This document shows positions 9,201-17,635 of a stretch of DNA of 64,000 nucleotides, one piece after another. The DNA is from Spodoptera frugiperda (taxonomy: Eukaryota; Arthropoda; Insecta; Lepidoptera; Noctuidae), in the NCBI RefSeq assembly GCF_023101765.2, contig NC_064230.1:1674001-1738000 (forward strand), read 5' to 3'. The notes beneath the pieces are model-generated. The model saw only the letters and a list, made by a program, of their open reading frames with translations, ran no database searches and was not told the origin of the DNA. Within the stretch, counting starts at the first letter, position 1; every line of letters begins with the position of its first letter. The position numbers were made by a program, and so were the translations under genes.

Positions 9201-11176
9201 ACTAAAACATATTATATAAAATATTATAAATACATAATTCTGATATTAATTATTGAGGTCACACGATGTGACGATGCGTGGCGTCTTATTACGCTGCTCG
9301 GTGTCTCGTAGCCTGCCTAGAAAACGTCGGTATATGACACCCTTCGGCCAAAATTCTGCCTTGAGGAACTTCTCGAGATGTTGAGTTGGAACTCGCACCA
9401 CAAACGACTTGAAGTTGGTATTTTGACGCGGTTCCAACCTTACGACCCTCAAGGTCCAGTTGGTCTTCACCTTCACATACTCCACGATGTCCTCAACCTT
9501 CGTGGAGTGGTGTAGTCGGGACACATACAGCAGTGGCGACACTGACAAATGATAAGTGACAGAAGTCGCACATAGACTATCGACGAGCAAATCAACGGAT
9601 GACGTCACAAATATCCTGCATCGCACATATGAAGTTTACATGCGAATTAAGACGGATAGAAAATCCCAACGAACAACAGTTGGGCAGAAAGCCCGCCAGG
9701 CATGATCACCTCGCCTGGTCGGAGGATCCTCCTTTTCTTAGGGAATTTTACTAGCTGTTCCCTTAACAGCAACTAATGTACAGCAACTACAGTAGAACTC
9801 CAATTATCCGAACTCCGACTATCCGAATCGCCGATTATCCGAATCACAAAAATTGTCCAAAAAAGTCTAAGTGCGCTATTATTCTCCCCCCGCGAAGCCA
9901 GTGTTTGCGCGTCAAGTCTTGACTTGACTTGTCTTAATTTGCCGTTGTGCCTACACTGACTTCCCCCGCAATTTAATTCAATAAAAAAATAGTGCAATAT
10001 CAAAACGTAGCTTTTATTCTCTTAAATGGCAATTTTTAAAAAAAATCCGATTATCCGAATATTTGATTATCCGAATGGGTCCCGGTCCCCATTAATTCGG
10101 ATAATTGGAGTTCTACAATGTATCCCTCCCCCCAGGAGCCCCGGAGTCCGTTTCGCCCGCGCGGAGATGGGCGCCCGGCTGGTGCAGTGCACGCTGGTGG
10201 CCGGGGAGCCGCCCGCGCACCTCGCCGCGCTGCTGCGGGCGCTGCGACTGCCGCCCGACACCACGCACGCCGCCGTGCACAAGGTATGTACTGCAATCTA
10301 CTACATTTCATAAATGTATAATAATTGTAGTATTTCTCACTATAATTATAAAAAATAAAAAAAATATTTTTATATGATACATTTCTTATATTAAACATCA
10401 AAACTGAACTTGAGACTTTGTATTTACCATGTTTATTTATGAACATGCTAGTTTCCGATAGGCGGACTGTTGCAAGCGCCATGATAATGTTTGATTAACT
10501 GTTCATTCACATCACTCATCATCATCAGTACAAATTAATAAAATAGTACAGTGAAATTTTATTAAGTGGAACCTGTAACGGATATTTTGAGAATCCTCCA
10601 CAAATGGAACAAGTCGCTGACTAGTCCTAATACCCATTGGCACTGAATTACCTCTCTGTAGTGGGAAAAACAACCCTCTTTACGACTGGGATTAGTTCTT
10701 TCGATTTATCATCTTAGTTACCTCTATAACTGAGACAGCAGTTGTTGAATTTTAATGCATAAACCTCAGTAACTGAGACAACATAGTTTTGTTAATAAAA
10801 ATTGATTTACTTATTCTTATTTAAATTTATAATGTGCACATAACACATTGTTTTATTTAATAATCACACCTCTTTCTCTGAAATAATAATAATAAAATAT
10901 GTTCACCTCCATTAATGGAACCCTCTGTAAATGAGACAAATGTTTATTTTATACCTGGTTATTCTGAGACAACGGGTTAGTGGAATACCTCTATTAAGTA
11001 TACCAATTTGTAAATATCCCGTCTCAATTTCTAATGATAGTGTTAGTGACCATGTTAGTTTAAAAACTTACACAAAATTATTTATTTTCCAGATAAGTTC
11101 AGTAATAGCATCGAGAGCAGCGGAGTCGTGCGGCAACTCCAGCAGTCCGCCGTCTGCCCACCCCGTGGCGAGCTAA
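283..11176 (+). CDS. Nup98-96: Nup98-96 nucleoporin, last five coding exons (Nup96 C-terminus), partial
   Basis: Exons by hand are 283-385, 849-970, 1778-1899, 10136-10283 and 11093-11176 (stop TAA 11174-11176). All introns are GT-AG and the frame stays open with phases 1, 0, 2 and 0. The product reads HLVGAGHWNAAHKVLIEELL, then DDLQSISPLLDRM, then GWETGGQAVYHYLHVCDE. These match in order the end of human Nup96 (KAGHWNRCHKLIIRHLA, IQDWETSGLVYLDYIRV, AQSDMAKRVANLL) as I recall it. Nup98-96 is a precursor that cleaves itself; its Nup96 half is a scaffold subunit of the Y-complex of the nuclear pore, and this segment is the end of its helical solenoid. The 5' part of the gene lies outside the window. 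Exons 3 and 4 are very GC-rich against an AT-rich background. The end (ISSVIASRAAESCGN, then a Ser/Pro tail) is divergent. Exon 3 is flanked by two satellites. Confidence 0.85.
470..700. repeat. M11 palindromic repeat in an Nup98-96 intron
   Basis: Two inverted arms share TTACCATGTTTATTTAT and its complement around a centre near 580, with GTTGCAAGCGCCATGAT in the middle. A related copy, split by an insertion, lies at 10395-11080. Confidence 0.6.
1035..1125 (-). repeat. SINE-C fragment
   Basis: This is the tail half of SINE-C in reverse: a T-run and GAGGGGGGAA, then ATCATCCAATGA and CGCCTTGGGCGAG. It lies in the intron between the second and third visible Nup98-96 exons. Confidence 0.7.
1135..1300 (-). 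repeat. R5 repeat fragment
   Basis: The segment runs from a TAGTATAAAACAAAGTCGCTTTCTCTG block to CATGCGAAGCTGGGGCGGGTCG. The same sequence in the other orientation is at 16718-16955, and a piece sits at the right window edge. Confidence 0.65.
1322..1757. mobile_element. TA-flanked MITE with a 15-copy 21-bp internal array
   Basis: Near-identical inverted ends (CGGTAAAACGGGGTGAATAG against the complement of CTATTCACCCCTTTTTACGG) are bounded by TA at 1320-1321 and 1758-1759. This fits a Tc1/mariner-type non-autonomous element. From 1410 to about 1724 the interior is 15 copies of a 21-bp unit (CACCTCTCTTCTGTCCCTATT) with few changes. The element ends 20 nt before the acceptor of the exon at 1778, so it supplies most of that acceptor's upstream context. 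Confidence 0.8.
1841..3163 (+). repeat. 90-bp tandem array of an exon 3' end plus its splice donor, about 14.7 copies
   Basis: The unit is 59 nt of coding exon (starting GACGCGCTGC, ending CACGCCAA) plus the first 31 nt of the intron (starting GTAAGG). It recurs every 90 nt with donors at 1900, 1990 and so on to 3160. Copies are identical by eye until the last, which diverges after GCCAAGTAA. The first copy is the real end of the Nup98-96 exon; the others lie in the intron. Reading through any donor in the exon frame gives AAG TAA, a stop. No copy carries a credible acceptor, so these are donor repeats rather than exon repeats. The CTG before GACGCG on both sides suggests a microhomology start. 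Confidence 0.95.
3382..3528 (+). pseudogene. Short coding remnant inside the hAT element
   Basis: A 49-codon open stretch reads like real protein (SEIDEISCDCNEPVLL, then DVPNLGDFEESSVSSSN) and ends in TAG. It may be the C-terminal end of a lost transposase or a captured exon. I do not recognise the sequence. Confidence 0.35.
3655..3915 (-). mobile_element. M5 MITE nested in the hAT element
   Basis: The ends are GGCCTACTCCGGTTCTCGAA and the complement of AATTAGAGTAGACCTAC, with the shared interior TTCGGCCGTAGGTTTTATTG. It is the same family as 16288-16532 and 60353-61290. Confidence 0.7.
3940..4150 (+). repeat. R4 retroposon copy nested in the hAT element
   Basis: It starts ACTAGCTACTTCCGCGCG, includes TTGGTCATAGCGTGATG and ends TATAATATTAGTATAGAT. 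This 3' end resembles lepidopteran RTE-type LINE or SINE tails. Other copies are at 4557, 11352 and 14596. Confidence 0.65.
4496..4556 (-). repeat. Right part of a SINE-B split by the hAT element
   Basis: ATGGTAAGCGATCGCCGCCG continues the SINE-B begun at about 3215-3234. R4 then interrupts it at 4557. Confidence 0.7.
4557..4770 (+). repeat. R4 retroposon copy
   Basis: The full R4 pattern is present, from ACTAGCTACTTCCACGCGG to TTAGTATAGTATAGAT. Confidence 0.65.
4785..4862 (+). repeat. LINE 3' tail fragment with AATAAA-type tail
   Basis: GGGACGACCATGGCTG followed by AATAATAAATAAAATAAA is a common 3' tail of moth LINEs. The reverse version, CCGTGGTCGTCCCACTGCAG, occurs at 22030. Confidence 0.5.
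4868..5130 (-). repeat. SINE-B copy
   Basis: Near full length, running from CACCTGATGGTAAGCAATCG to GTCGAGCCGGCCCA on the plus strand. Several short read-through frames here are repeat sequence only. Confidence 0.75.
5318..5478 (-). repeat. SINE-C copy joined to the LINE
   Basis: It runs from a T-run and GAGGGGGAAAATCATCC to GTAGTCCGCAGCTCCGGAT. The sequence departs from SINE-C at 5479, where the LINE begins. Confidence 0.75.
5681..8944 (+). pseudogene. LINE ORF2 remnant: endonuclease plus reverse transcriptase, with frame breaks
   Basis: The frame at 5681-7252 has an endonuclease-like region: SNIRGLHSNINAV, FLSETQIRCPSD, CVYRSHSGD, LGDLNAHHQEW and LGSSDHCLV fit apurinic-type endonuclease motifs. 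Reverse-transcriptase motifs follow from 7290: SGPDGIPAVVLKTCAPEL, KKGSRADPNNYRPI, SLDISKAFDRVWH, GVPQGSVIS and the catalytic YADD at about 8092-8103. C-terminal motifs SCMEYCSHLW and REWNSLPES are at 8540-8920. The frame breaks at the TGA near 7250, near 7710-7730 and near 8430, so no protein can be made. This family normally performs target-primed reverse transcription in the nucleus. Which breaks are old cannot be told from one copy. Confidence 0.85.
8447..8480. repeat. Perfect 15-bp inverted repeat with 4-nt loop inside the LINE
   Basis: CCCTCGAGAGGATAC at 8447-8461 pairs with GTATCCTCTCGAGGG at 8466-8480 across CCAA. It sits at one of the frame breaks, between the RT core and the thumb-like region, so it is probably a small inverted duplication that broke the frame. 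Confidence 0.8.
9246..9775 (-). pseudogene. Transposon ORF1-like remnant with its flanking repeat
   Basis: A minus-strand open frame (9246-9623, no internal ATG) reads LYVSRLHHSTKVEDIVEYV, TNWTLRVVRL, SFVVRVPTQHLEKF and FWPKGVIYRRFLGRLRDTE. I associate this type with ORF1 or gag-like proteins of moth LINEs, with an RRM-like pattern. The 9536-9775 part, including CGCCTGGTCGGAGGATCCTC, recurs at 33590-33805 and 51826-52018. With no start codon it is a fragment, not a host gene. Confidence 0.55.
9790..10118. mobile_element. pogo/Tigger-like MITE abutting a Nup98-96 exon
   Basis: It begins CAGTAGAACTCCAATTATCC after a TA and ends with GGATAATTGGAGTTCTAC, the inverted copy, slightly decayed. The repeated word ATTATCCGAA is typical of pogo/Tigger ends. 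Only about 18 nt separate its right end from the exon at 10136. Confidence 0.8.
10395..11080. repeat. M11 copy split by a second repeat (about 10545-11008)
   Basis: The left M11 arm is at 10395-10490 and the right arm (AATATCCCGTCTCAATT) at about 11012-11075. Between them is an AT-rich insert beginning TACAGTGAAATTTTATTAAG with several degenerate CTCTATAACTGAGACA words, probably a decayed pogo-type element. The whole lies in the last Nup98-96 intron. Confidence 0.45.
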
Positions 11177-11351
11177 CGGGATGAACATACGCAAATACAT
11201 CAATTCCTCAAATACCCTAACCTCCCAAGAGGCCGGCAACGCACTAGTAACTCCTCTAGTGTTGCGGGTGTCCATGGACGGCGAATGCTTAAGTGAGCGA
11301 TGTAGAAGCGAACGCGAAGCGAATTGTGTAGTTTCCTAGGTCAAATATAAA

Positions 11352-11556
11352 TTACTAGCTACTTCCGCGCGGTTTCACCCGCTCTGCTCAGCTCCTATTG
11401 GTCATAGCGTGATGTTTTATAGCCTATAACCTTCCTCGATAAATGCACTATCCAACACAAAAAGAATTATTCAAATTGGACCAGTAGTTCCTGAGATTAG
11501 CGCGTTCAAACAAACAAACAAACTCTTCAGCTTTATAATATTAGTATAGATTTTGA
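11352..11556 (+). repeat. R4 retroposon copy downstream of Nup98-96
   Basis: Full-length pattern ending TATAATATTAGTATAGAT. It starts about 175 nt after the Nup98-96 stop codon. No AATAAA is obvious between stop and repeat, so the poly(A) site is unresolved. Confidence 0.65.
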
Positions 11557-11569
11557 CTTTCCAATACGA

Positions 11570-12075
11570 TAGAATATCCCAATATAATCGTACTTTCATT
11601 CATTAATTCGATGACATACTCAATTTTTAATTTTTCTTGCTATTTTTTGCGAAATAAGTGTATGCTATTTGACGCAAAAAATTATGACGTCATAATTTGC
11701 GATCTCCTACAAAATTCATAGAAAGGTAACGTTTTTGACATTTCTATAGAAGTATTGAATGTGACTAGTTGGAAACTACAGTATTCAACGCGATGCGGTG
11801 TGACGGCGGCTATGTCCTACGTGCGTGTGGATCGTTTCGTTTTGTTTCTGTTTCCGACATTATAAACAAACACGTGACGGCACCGCGTCCAGTTCGCGCG
11901 ACAATATCAAGCCAATACGCTAGTTTCCTACTAGTCAAATTCAATACTTTATTCGAAACGTCAAAAACGATATTTTCTATGAACTTTGTATGAAATACTC
12001 TATTATGACGTCATCAGATTTTCACGTCAAATAGCAGACTTATTTCTAGAAATTAAACTAGAAAAAATCTAAAAT
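11570..12075. mobile_element. M7 foldback repeat with TGACGTCAT-type arms
   Basis: The left arm contains TGCTATTTGACG, ATGACGTCATAAT, GACATTTCTATAGAAG and GACTAGT. The right arm carries their complements (ACTAGTCAAATTCAATAC, ATGACGTCATC, GACGTCAAATAGCA). The GC-rich centre, 11790-11900, differs from the arms. Related arms occur at 26400-26600 and 26880-27010. Confidence 0.6.
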
Positions 12076-12257
12076 TAAGTAGTAGAATGAGAGTGTGATT
12101 ATTTTTGTATAAGTATTTTATTGTATTGAAAAGTTGTAATAATTTATGTTTGACCGAGGATACTGCCCGATTGGTCGGTCGGTCACGGAGGCCACGTCAA
12201 TACATTTTGACAGTTTGTTGTTTTCGCATCGCATCGCATCGCATTCGCGTCTAGGTT

Positions 12258-12415
12258 GTTCACGGAAAACTGCTTACCATCAGTGCAAGAGGGACGGAGC
12301 TATACAACCTACATAGCTCCGTCCCTCTCGCACTGCTCAGTGATCGACCATTCTGACACAATTGTAATAGCAGACTAAGGCCCCAGGTGATCCGTCTGCT
12401 CGTTTGCCGGCTTAT
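12258..12415 (+). repeat. SINE-B 3' end interrupted by a 103-bp element
   Basis: TGCTTACCATC and AGGTGATCCGTCTGCTCG are the normal continuous SINE-B 3' end, split by the insert at 12282-12384. Confidence 0.7.
12282..12384 (+). mobile_element. 103-bp hairpin element, copy 1
   Basis: It has a 20-bp stem (GTGCAAGAGGGACGGAGC paired with GCTCCGTCCCTCTCGCAC, one mismatch) and then 50 nt ending AAGGCCCC. It is inserted between C and AGG. Copies at 13969 and 27306 are identical except for one base. I do not recognise the family. Confidence 0.75.
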
Positions 12416-12504
12416 ACAAGAAATGTAATATATAGCATAGTTTTTTTTTATATAAGTAGACATAAGAAATTGTGTAAAATATGCCAATAGACACACACAC
12501 ACAA

Positions 12505-12920
12505 CGTCACGCCTTTTATCCCCGAAGGGGTAGGCAGAGGTGCACACTACGGCACGTAATGCCGCTATACAATGTACACCCACTTTTCACCATTTTGTAT
12601 TATAAGTCCCATGTAATAGGGGATGAGCCTATTGCCATATCCTGGACACAATTCCAGACTCCATGCTACTGCTGAAAAATTTTCGAAAATCCGAAAAAAG
12701 CCCAGTAATACTTTTGCCCGACCCGGGAATCGAACCCGAGACCCCTTGTTCGGCAGTCGCACTTGCGACCACTCGACCAACGAGGCAGTGCCAATAGACT
12801 CACCCCCTATTACATATAGAACTGGTGAAAAGTATATGTTACATTGTATATGTACACCTCTGCCTACCCCCTTTACATGTTACTTCCTGAAAAGTAAACT
12901 TAAAATTAGTGATACAATAT
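12505..12920 (-). repeat. SINE-D copy with tRNA-like segment
   Basis: The segment 12716-12787, read on the minus strand, begins GCCTCGTTGGTCGAGTGGTC and contains GGGTTCGATTCCCGG, so A-box and B-box like promoters are present. The acceptor stem pairs poorly, so it is tRNA-derived and not a tRNA gene. The flanking CATGTAATAGGGG and CAATGTACACC words recur at 2-4 other sites. Confidence 0.6.
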
Positions 12921-12956
12921 GTTGTAGTAGTTTGAAGCTGATTTAAGTGTTTGACT

Positions 12957-13150
12957 GCCAATAGAAAACTGTTGAAGGCAAATCCTCCGCTAACGTCGGT
13001 CACCGGTGACCACCACGGCGTTCAATGTGTTAAAGCAAATATAATAGATCCGTTAAAATTGAATAGTACGTCTGTCAGTTACGTGTTTGTTACAATATGA
13101 AGATTTATATGTAGAAGAACGAGCGAGAAACTCCATCGTTACTCTTTTAA
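12957..13150 (+). repeat. Dispersed repeat with CGGTCACCGGTGACC
   Basis: AATCCTCCGCTAACGTCGG and CGGTCACCGGTGACCACCAC recur in the opposite orientation at 63530-63605, and a short piece is near 34927. Its type is unknown. Confidence 0.5.
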
Positions 13151-13275
13151 AACAATAATGTCGTAATATCACTAGTAACATATAGGAAATCTACCAAAAT
13201 AATCACTTTTGTAAATTGTCAAATAAGTAATTGTGATAAAAAGCGTAAGAATTTAGAAAAATACATTTTCGATTT

Positions 13276-13478
13276 TTTGTTAAACGTTGCCCCACTTTAG
13301 GATTTTCTCCTGTGTCGTGGGTGCGTTTACAAACATACAAGTTCACATGCACATGACACCCAGACCCGAAACAACAATTTGTGGATCACACAAAGAATTG
13401 CTCCGTGCGGGAATCGAACCCGCTACACGTTGCACGGCAGCCAGTTGCCCAGCCGCCGCGCCAACCGTGCAGTCAAAA
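13276..13478 (-). repeat. SINE-A copy with tRNA-like head
   Basis: On the minus strand it starts ACTGCACGGTTGGCGCGG, has the B-box CGGGTTCGATTCCCGC and ends GTGGGGCAACGTTTAA. It is a nearly complete Pol III type SINE. Confidence 0.75.
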
Positions 13479-13649
13479 TGTCATAATATCACTAGTAAGA
13501 TATAGGAAATCTACCAAAATTAAGTTTTATTGTAAATTGTCAAATAAGTAATTGTGATAAAAAGCGTAAGTAATTTAGCAAAATACATTTTCGTAATTAC
13601 TTGACACTTGTAAGCCCCACTTACACTAAATAAGGAGCAATCGTGTGAA

Positions 13650-13855
13650 TAGAATGAAACAATCCCTTGTGCGAACTGCTAGGGAGTGGAACTCCTTGCC
13701 GAAGTCTGTGTTTCCTGATGGGTATAACCTGGGTGTCTTCAAAGCCCGAGTGAATAGGTTGCTTATGGGCAGACGTGCTCCACCGTAGGCCGCATCATCG
13801 CTTACCATCAGGCGAGATAGCGGCCAAACGTCGGCCCATTTATCATTTAAAAAAA
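13650..13855 (+). repeat. LINE 3' end fragment
   Basis: It matches the end of the LINE at 8860-9037: GTGCGAACTGCTAGGGAGTG through GCGAGATAGCGGCC and an A-run. It is a typical 5'-truncated copy and contains no usable coding frame. Confidence 0.8.
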
Positions 13856-13968
13856 AATAAGAAATAATCAGCTTGTCCTCTGTCGCAGCAATACGACATG
13901 AGCGGTAGGGACACGGAAATATATGTCGCAAAAAGTCAAAAGTCAAAATTATTTATTTCAATTAGAAC

Positions 13969-14071
13969 AGTGCAAGAGGGACGGAGCTATACAACCTACA
14001 TAGCTCCGTCCCTCTCGCACTGCTCAGTGATCGACCATTCTGACACAATTATAATAGCAGACTAAGGCCCC
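13969..14071 (+). mobile_element. 103-bp hairpin element, copy 2
   Basis: Identical to copy 1 except ATAATAG for GTAATAG. It is inserted between C and AGG of a repeat whose empty form, TTTCAAATAGACCAGGAAGG, can be seen at 26300. Confidence 0.75.
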
Positions 14072-14074
14072 AGG

Positions 14075-14240
14075 AAGGCACTTTTGAACGTCAAAGCAAA
14101 AATAATAATATTAATAACGTCAGTCTGTCGGTCAGTCCTCTAGTTGCTCTATTTGCTCGTTCCAAAGTGTAGATTCCTATGTAGAAGAACGAGCAAGAAA
14201 CTCCATAGGTTACTCTTTTTCAATCAGATTCACAATACAA
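14075..14240 (+). repeat. Dispersed repeat (AACGAGCAAGAAACTCCATA family)
   Basis: AAGGCACTTTTGAACGTCAA and ACGAGCAAGAAACTCCATAG recur at 13100, 48100-48290 and 63310-63510. Confidence 0.5.
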
Positions 14241-14595
14241 TTCTTGGTTACATATATGTGACATACGTCCAAATACTACAAACGCCACTCGATTTTAAGA
14301 CGCTCTCAACAATAGTTCTGTCTCTACAAATTCTTTGTAAAAGACAGAGATAGCACGATGTTTAAGTACAACTTCAAATTGAGTAGCGTTTCAGTATTCG
14401 GGCGATAGGCGGTTTATAGGGTAAATACCCGCAGGGACGGGAAACATTTAATGTCTGTGTAGTCTCACTCCCTATTACATGGGTAAAAAGGATTTTACAT
14501 TGCATATGTGGACCTCTGTCTACCCCCTTTATGGAACAAACGGTCGATAGGTTTGGCTTCTAGAAATATTTGATATAAAATCCAAATTTCATATT

Positions 14596-14812
14596 TTTTA
14601 CTAGCTACTTCACGGTTTCACCCGCTCTGCTCGGCTCCTATTGGTCATAGCGTGATGTTTTATAGCCTATAGCCTTCCTCGATAAATGCACTATTCAACA
14701 CAAAAAGAATTATTCAAATCGGACCAGTAGTTCCGGAGATTAGCGCTTTCATACAAACAATCAAACAAACTCTTCAGCTTTATAATATTAGTATAGAAGT
14801 ATAGATAAAATC
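14596..14812 (+). repeat. R4 retroposon copy
   Basis: The full R4 pattern is present, ending TATAATATTAGTATAGAAG and then TATAGAT. Confidence 0.65.
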
Positions 14813-15177
14813 CAAATTTATTATTTTTTATTTACTCATACTAACATGTGACATCAATCTTAGTTTGAGTATAGCTCCGCACAAAATGTGTGTACATTGC
14901 ATCTCTGGTAACCAAATCTACGGATACATAGGTAATTGTAATTCCACATAATTATACATTATGTACGTATATAATGTCACAATATTATATGACATGGAAA
15001 AATATTAATTAAAGAAATATAACGTTTGACATTTCTTCTTAAAATATGCAAAAAAATTGGTTTTAAAAAATCGTTTAACTGTTAATAATATTGTTGGATC
15101 TGGTGTAGATTTGTTTTTTTATTAGAAAAATGTAATCAATTGCTTGTATTATGTGATGATACCAAATAAAAAGTGAG
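14813..15177. other. AT-rich stretch without recognisable gene
   Basis: I see only AT-rich sequence with stop codons in all frames. There is no splice-bounded open frame and no clear repeat. Confidence 0.5.
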
Positions 15178-15265
15178 ATGTTATCGGCTTACTCACGTAA
15201 ATGTTTGATGAGGAACTCAACCAGTTTCAAGCCATGCTAGAGGCTCATATTCAGAAATGCGGCTG
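15178..15265. mobile_element. M2 MITE, single arm
   Basis: TTATCGGCTTACTCACGTAA and TTTCAAGCCATGCTAGAGGC match one arm of the 34429-34642 element. The other arm is missing. Confidence 0.65.
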
Positions 15266-15884
15266 TTTCAATTTATTTATTAAAGTCAAAGTCAAAGCAT
15301 TTATTTCAATTAATCCTAAATTAGGCACTTTTGAAACGTCATTACAAAATCTCTGATATATTATTTGATCATTTACTTATTGTATAAATATGTAGGAACA
15401 ATGTAACGACAATACGGCGTCAAAACTAATGGGACAATCAAACCAATTTGTGAAGAAAATAAAATAGCGGGTTGTTTCAAACATAGTGCCCACATATGTA
15501 TACTTACATTTTGAAAGAATGCTTCTATACAAATAAAATAATCTTTAATTTAATCTTTCAAATAAAAAAAAACACAACTGTTCGATGCCACAGGATCCCT
15601 AGACTGCATTGGAATAAATTAATACTTGAAGTTTACAATGCTGCTGCACATGAATATGAGCCATCTTACGTAAAATTAAAATTGTAATCCTATCGAAAGG
15701 AATTTGTTGATTTGAAATCTAGGCACATAAAATTAATACTAGGCTACCTACATTGTGTATAGTAAATTTAAGTTTTTATTTCATAAATAAGACATTTGTT
15801 TGTAAGAGTCAAAACGAATATCTTTGTAAAATAAACTCTGTTTTGTTAATTTATAATTAATTACATTGTTAGTAGAGTGGTTTG
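15266..15884. other. Stretch without recognisable gene
   Basis: AT-rich, with a short repeat word (AAAGTCAAAGCATTTATTTC) also found near other repeats. No coding evidence. Confidence 0.4.
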
Positions 15885-16192
15885 TGCCCTTATGGTAAGC
15901 GTCCACAGGTCCGCATCGTACGCATCGGACGGATCGTATCAAACGGATTAATTTATCAGACTGCGTCCACTGTATCGACAGCGTTCGGATTGCCGATCTC
16001 ACTTTCACTCGGATATTTGGCATCGGCATTCCGTATGACGTCATCAGCACGCATCGCATGTAGGCATTGCCGATGACGCGGTCCGTACGATGCGGATCAG
16101 CGGACACAGTTGTATGAGTTTCTGTACAAGGCAAACTAAAATCCGTTGCGTGCGTTGCGTACGATGCGGGCCTGTGGACGCTTAACTTTAGT
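15885..16192. mobile_element. M3 palindromic MITE
   Basis: Long inverted ends (AAGCGTCCACAGGTCCGCAT and ATGCGGGCCTGTGGACGCTT) enclose ATGACGTCAT and GTACGATGCGG words. Other copies are at 34965, 57450 and 59625. Confidence 0.75.
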
Positions 16193-16287
16193 CGATCCCA
16201 GGGTACAAGCTAAGTATGATTGTTTTTGTCGGTATTTGAAAATTCCCAGTTATAGTACGAAGTCTACAATTGTCCTAAGACCTATGT

Positions 16288-16532
16288 ACAGGGGGCCTAC
16301 TCTAATTCAACAAACGAACTAAAAAACTTCGCAGATTGCATACTACAATTCTATTTATTGCGAACTTTCGTGAACAAAAATTAACGAAGGAAATGAAGAT
16401 AAATAAATAGGTTTTGATATGAAATTAAAAATAAAACGTCATTTCAAGTAATTCTATTAGTAAATCAATAAAACCTACGGCCGAAGATTAAACGAAACTT
16501 CGCATTCGAGAACCGGAGTAGACCTACAGTAT
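16288..16532 (+). mobile_element. M5 MITE
   Basis: GGGGGCCTACTCTAATTCAA and GAACCGGAGTAGACCTAC are its ends. The interior matches 3655-3915 in reverse. Confidence 0.7.
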
Positions 16533-16717
16533 TGCCATATAACATGGGACTTTTTAACCGACTGTGTAAAAAAGAGTGTTATGTGTTTACGCCAAATGAT
16601 AATCGTTCGGACTCATAAACTTAGAATTCAATTGTTTATTGTTAAGACATTTTTAAATATAAGTGGTTTCCAATTAAATAAATATTATTTTTCAATAAAT
16701 TTTCTTGTTTTATTTAC

Positions 16718-16955
16718 TAGCGACCCGCCCCAGCTTCGCATGGGTACAATGGTGATATATTATGCATGTATTATACATATAAACCTTCCTCTTGAATCAC
16801 TCTATCTATTAAAACAACAGAAACAAAATCCGTTGCGAAGTTTTAAAGATTTAAACGTACAAAGGGACATTGGGACAGAGAAAGCGACTGTTTTATACTA
16901 TGTAGTGACTACACCTTCCCCGACGCCCGGAGTGAAATTTCTAAGATTAAGAGGA
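16718..16955 (+). repeat. R5 repeat
   Basis: CGACCCGCCCCAGCTTCGCA begins it, followed by AAATCCGTTGCGAAGTTTTA and a TAAAACAGTCGC-type block. It is probably the 3' part of a retroposon. Confidence 0.6.
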
Positions 16956-17417
16956 TAATAAAAAAAAAACTAATGAGTAAAAAATATTATGTACATTTAT
17001 TTTAAAGTCTATAATATATATTTAACATTATTACTTCATATTTATAACTAGGAGTAAAATAACTATTGCATAGAGCTTTGCTAACGACAGAATTTAGTCG
17101 CCAAAGTCATGAAGATTATAATAGATTTTCAACCGTATCACATTGCAATAAAGTAAAAAATCTATTAAATGAAATGCCCTAAAATCCTTAAAATATTAGA
17201 CAATTGACTGCTAGATTACATTTTAAAGTAAACGAAAACAAAAACATAATTTTGTATTGGCCAAAGGACGCTGAATTTTTTCTATTCAAAATTACAAGAC
17301 TAAAATTTTGACAACTTTATGAACTCATAACAACCAAAAAAATACATTTAATGTATTAAAAACAAAACATAGTGTTCTTATTGTTGAAATAACATTGATA
17401 TTTAGACTATCATGAGA
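16956..17417. other. AT-rich stretch without recognisable gene
   Basis: No open frame with splice sites and no repeat shared with the rest of the window. It could hold part of the 3' UTR of the zinc-finger gene at 18092. Confidence 0.4.
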
Positions 17418-17540
17418 CTAAATTAACTAAAAATCACGGTTTATTCACGTAATTATTAGGCTAACAGAGTCCCTCTGTGACTCAAAACTTGTAGATCTTT
17501 TCTCCATTAATGTACGTGAGTAGACCATGTTTTAGTTAAT
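17418..17540. mobile_element. M2b MITE fragment
   Basis: TAACTAAAAATCACGGTTTA and TTCTCCATTAATGTACGTGA match the arms of 47150-47345. Confidence 0.6.
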
Positions 17541-17635
17541 TCACTATGATCAACAATATCAGCAACATGTCTACTGCAACAGTCCTTCATAGAATCGCGA
17601 GGTTGGAAGTGACCCGCATACAGCGACTGTCTGCC

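Noticed and set aside
13390..13475. tRNA gene on the minus strand
   Set aside because: It is the head of SINE-A, repeated five more times with the same flanking body.
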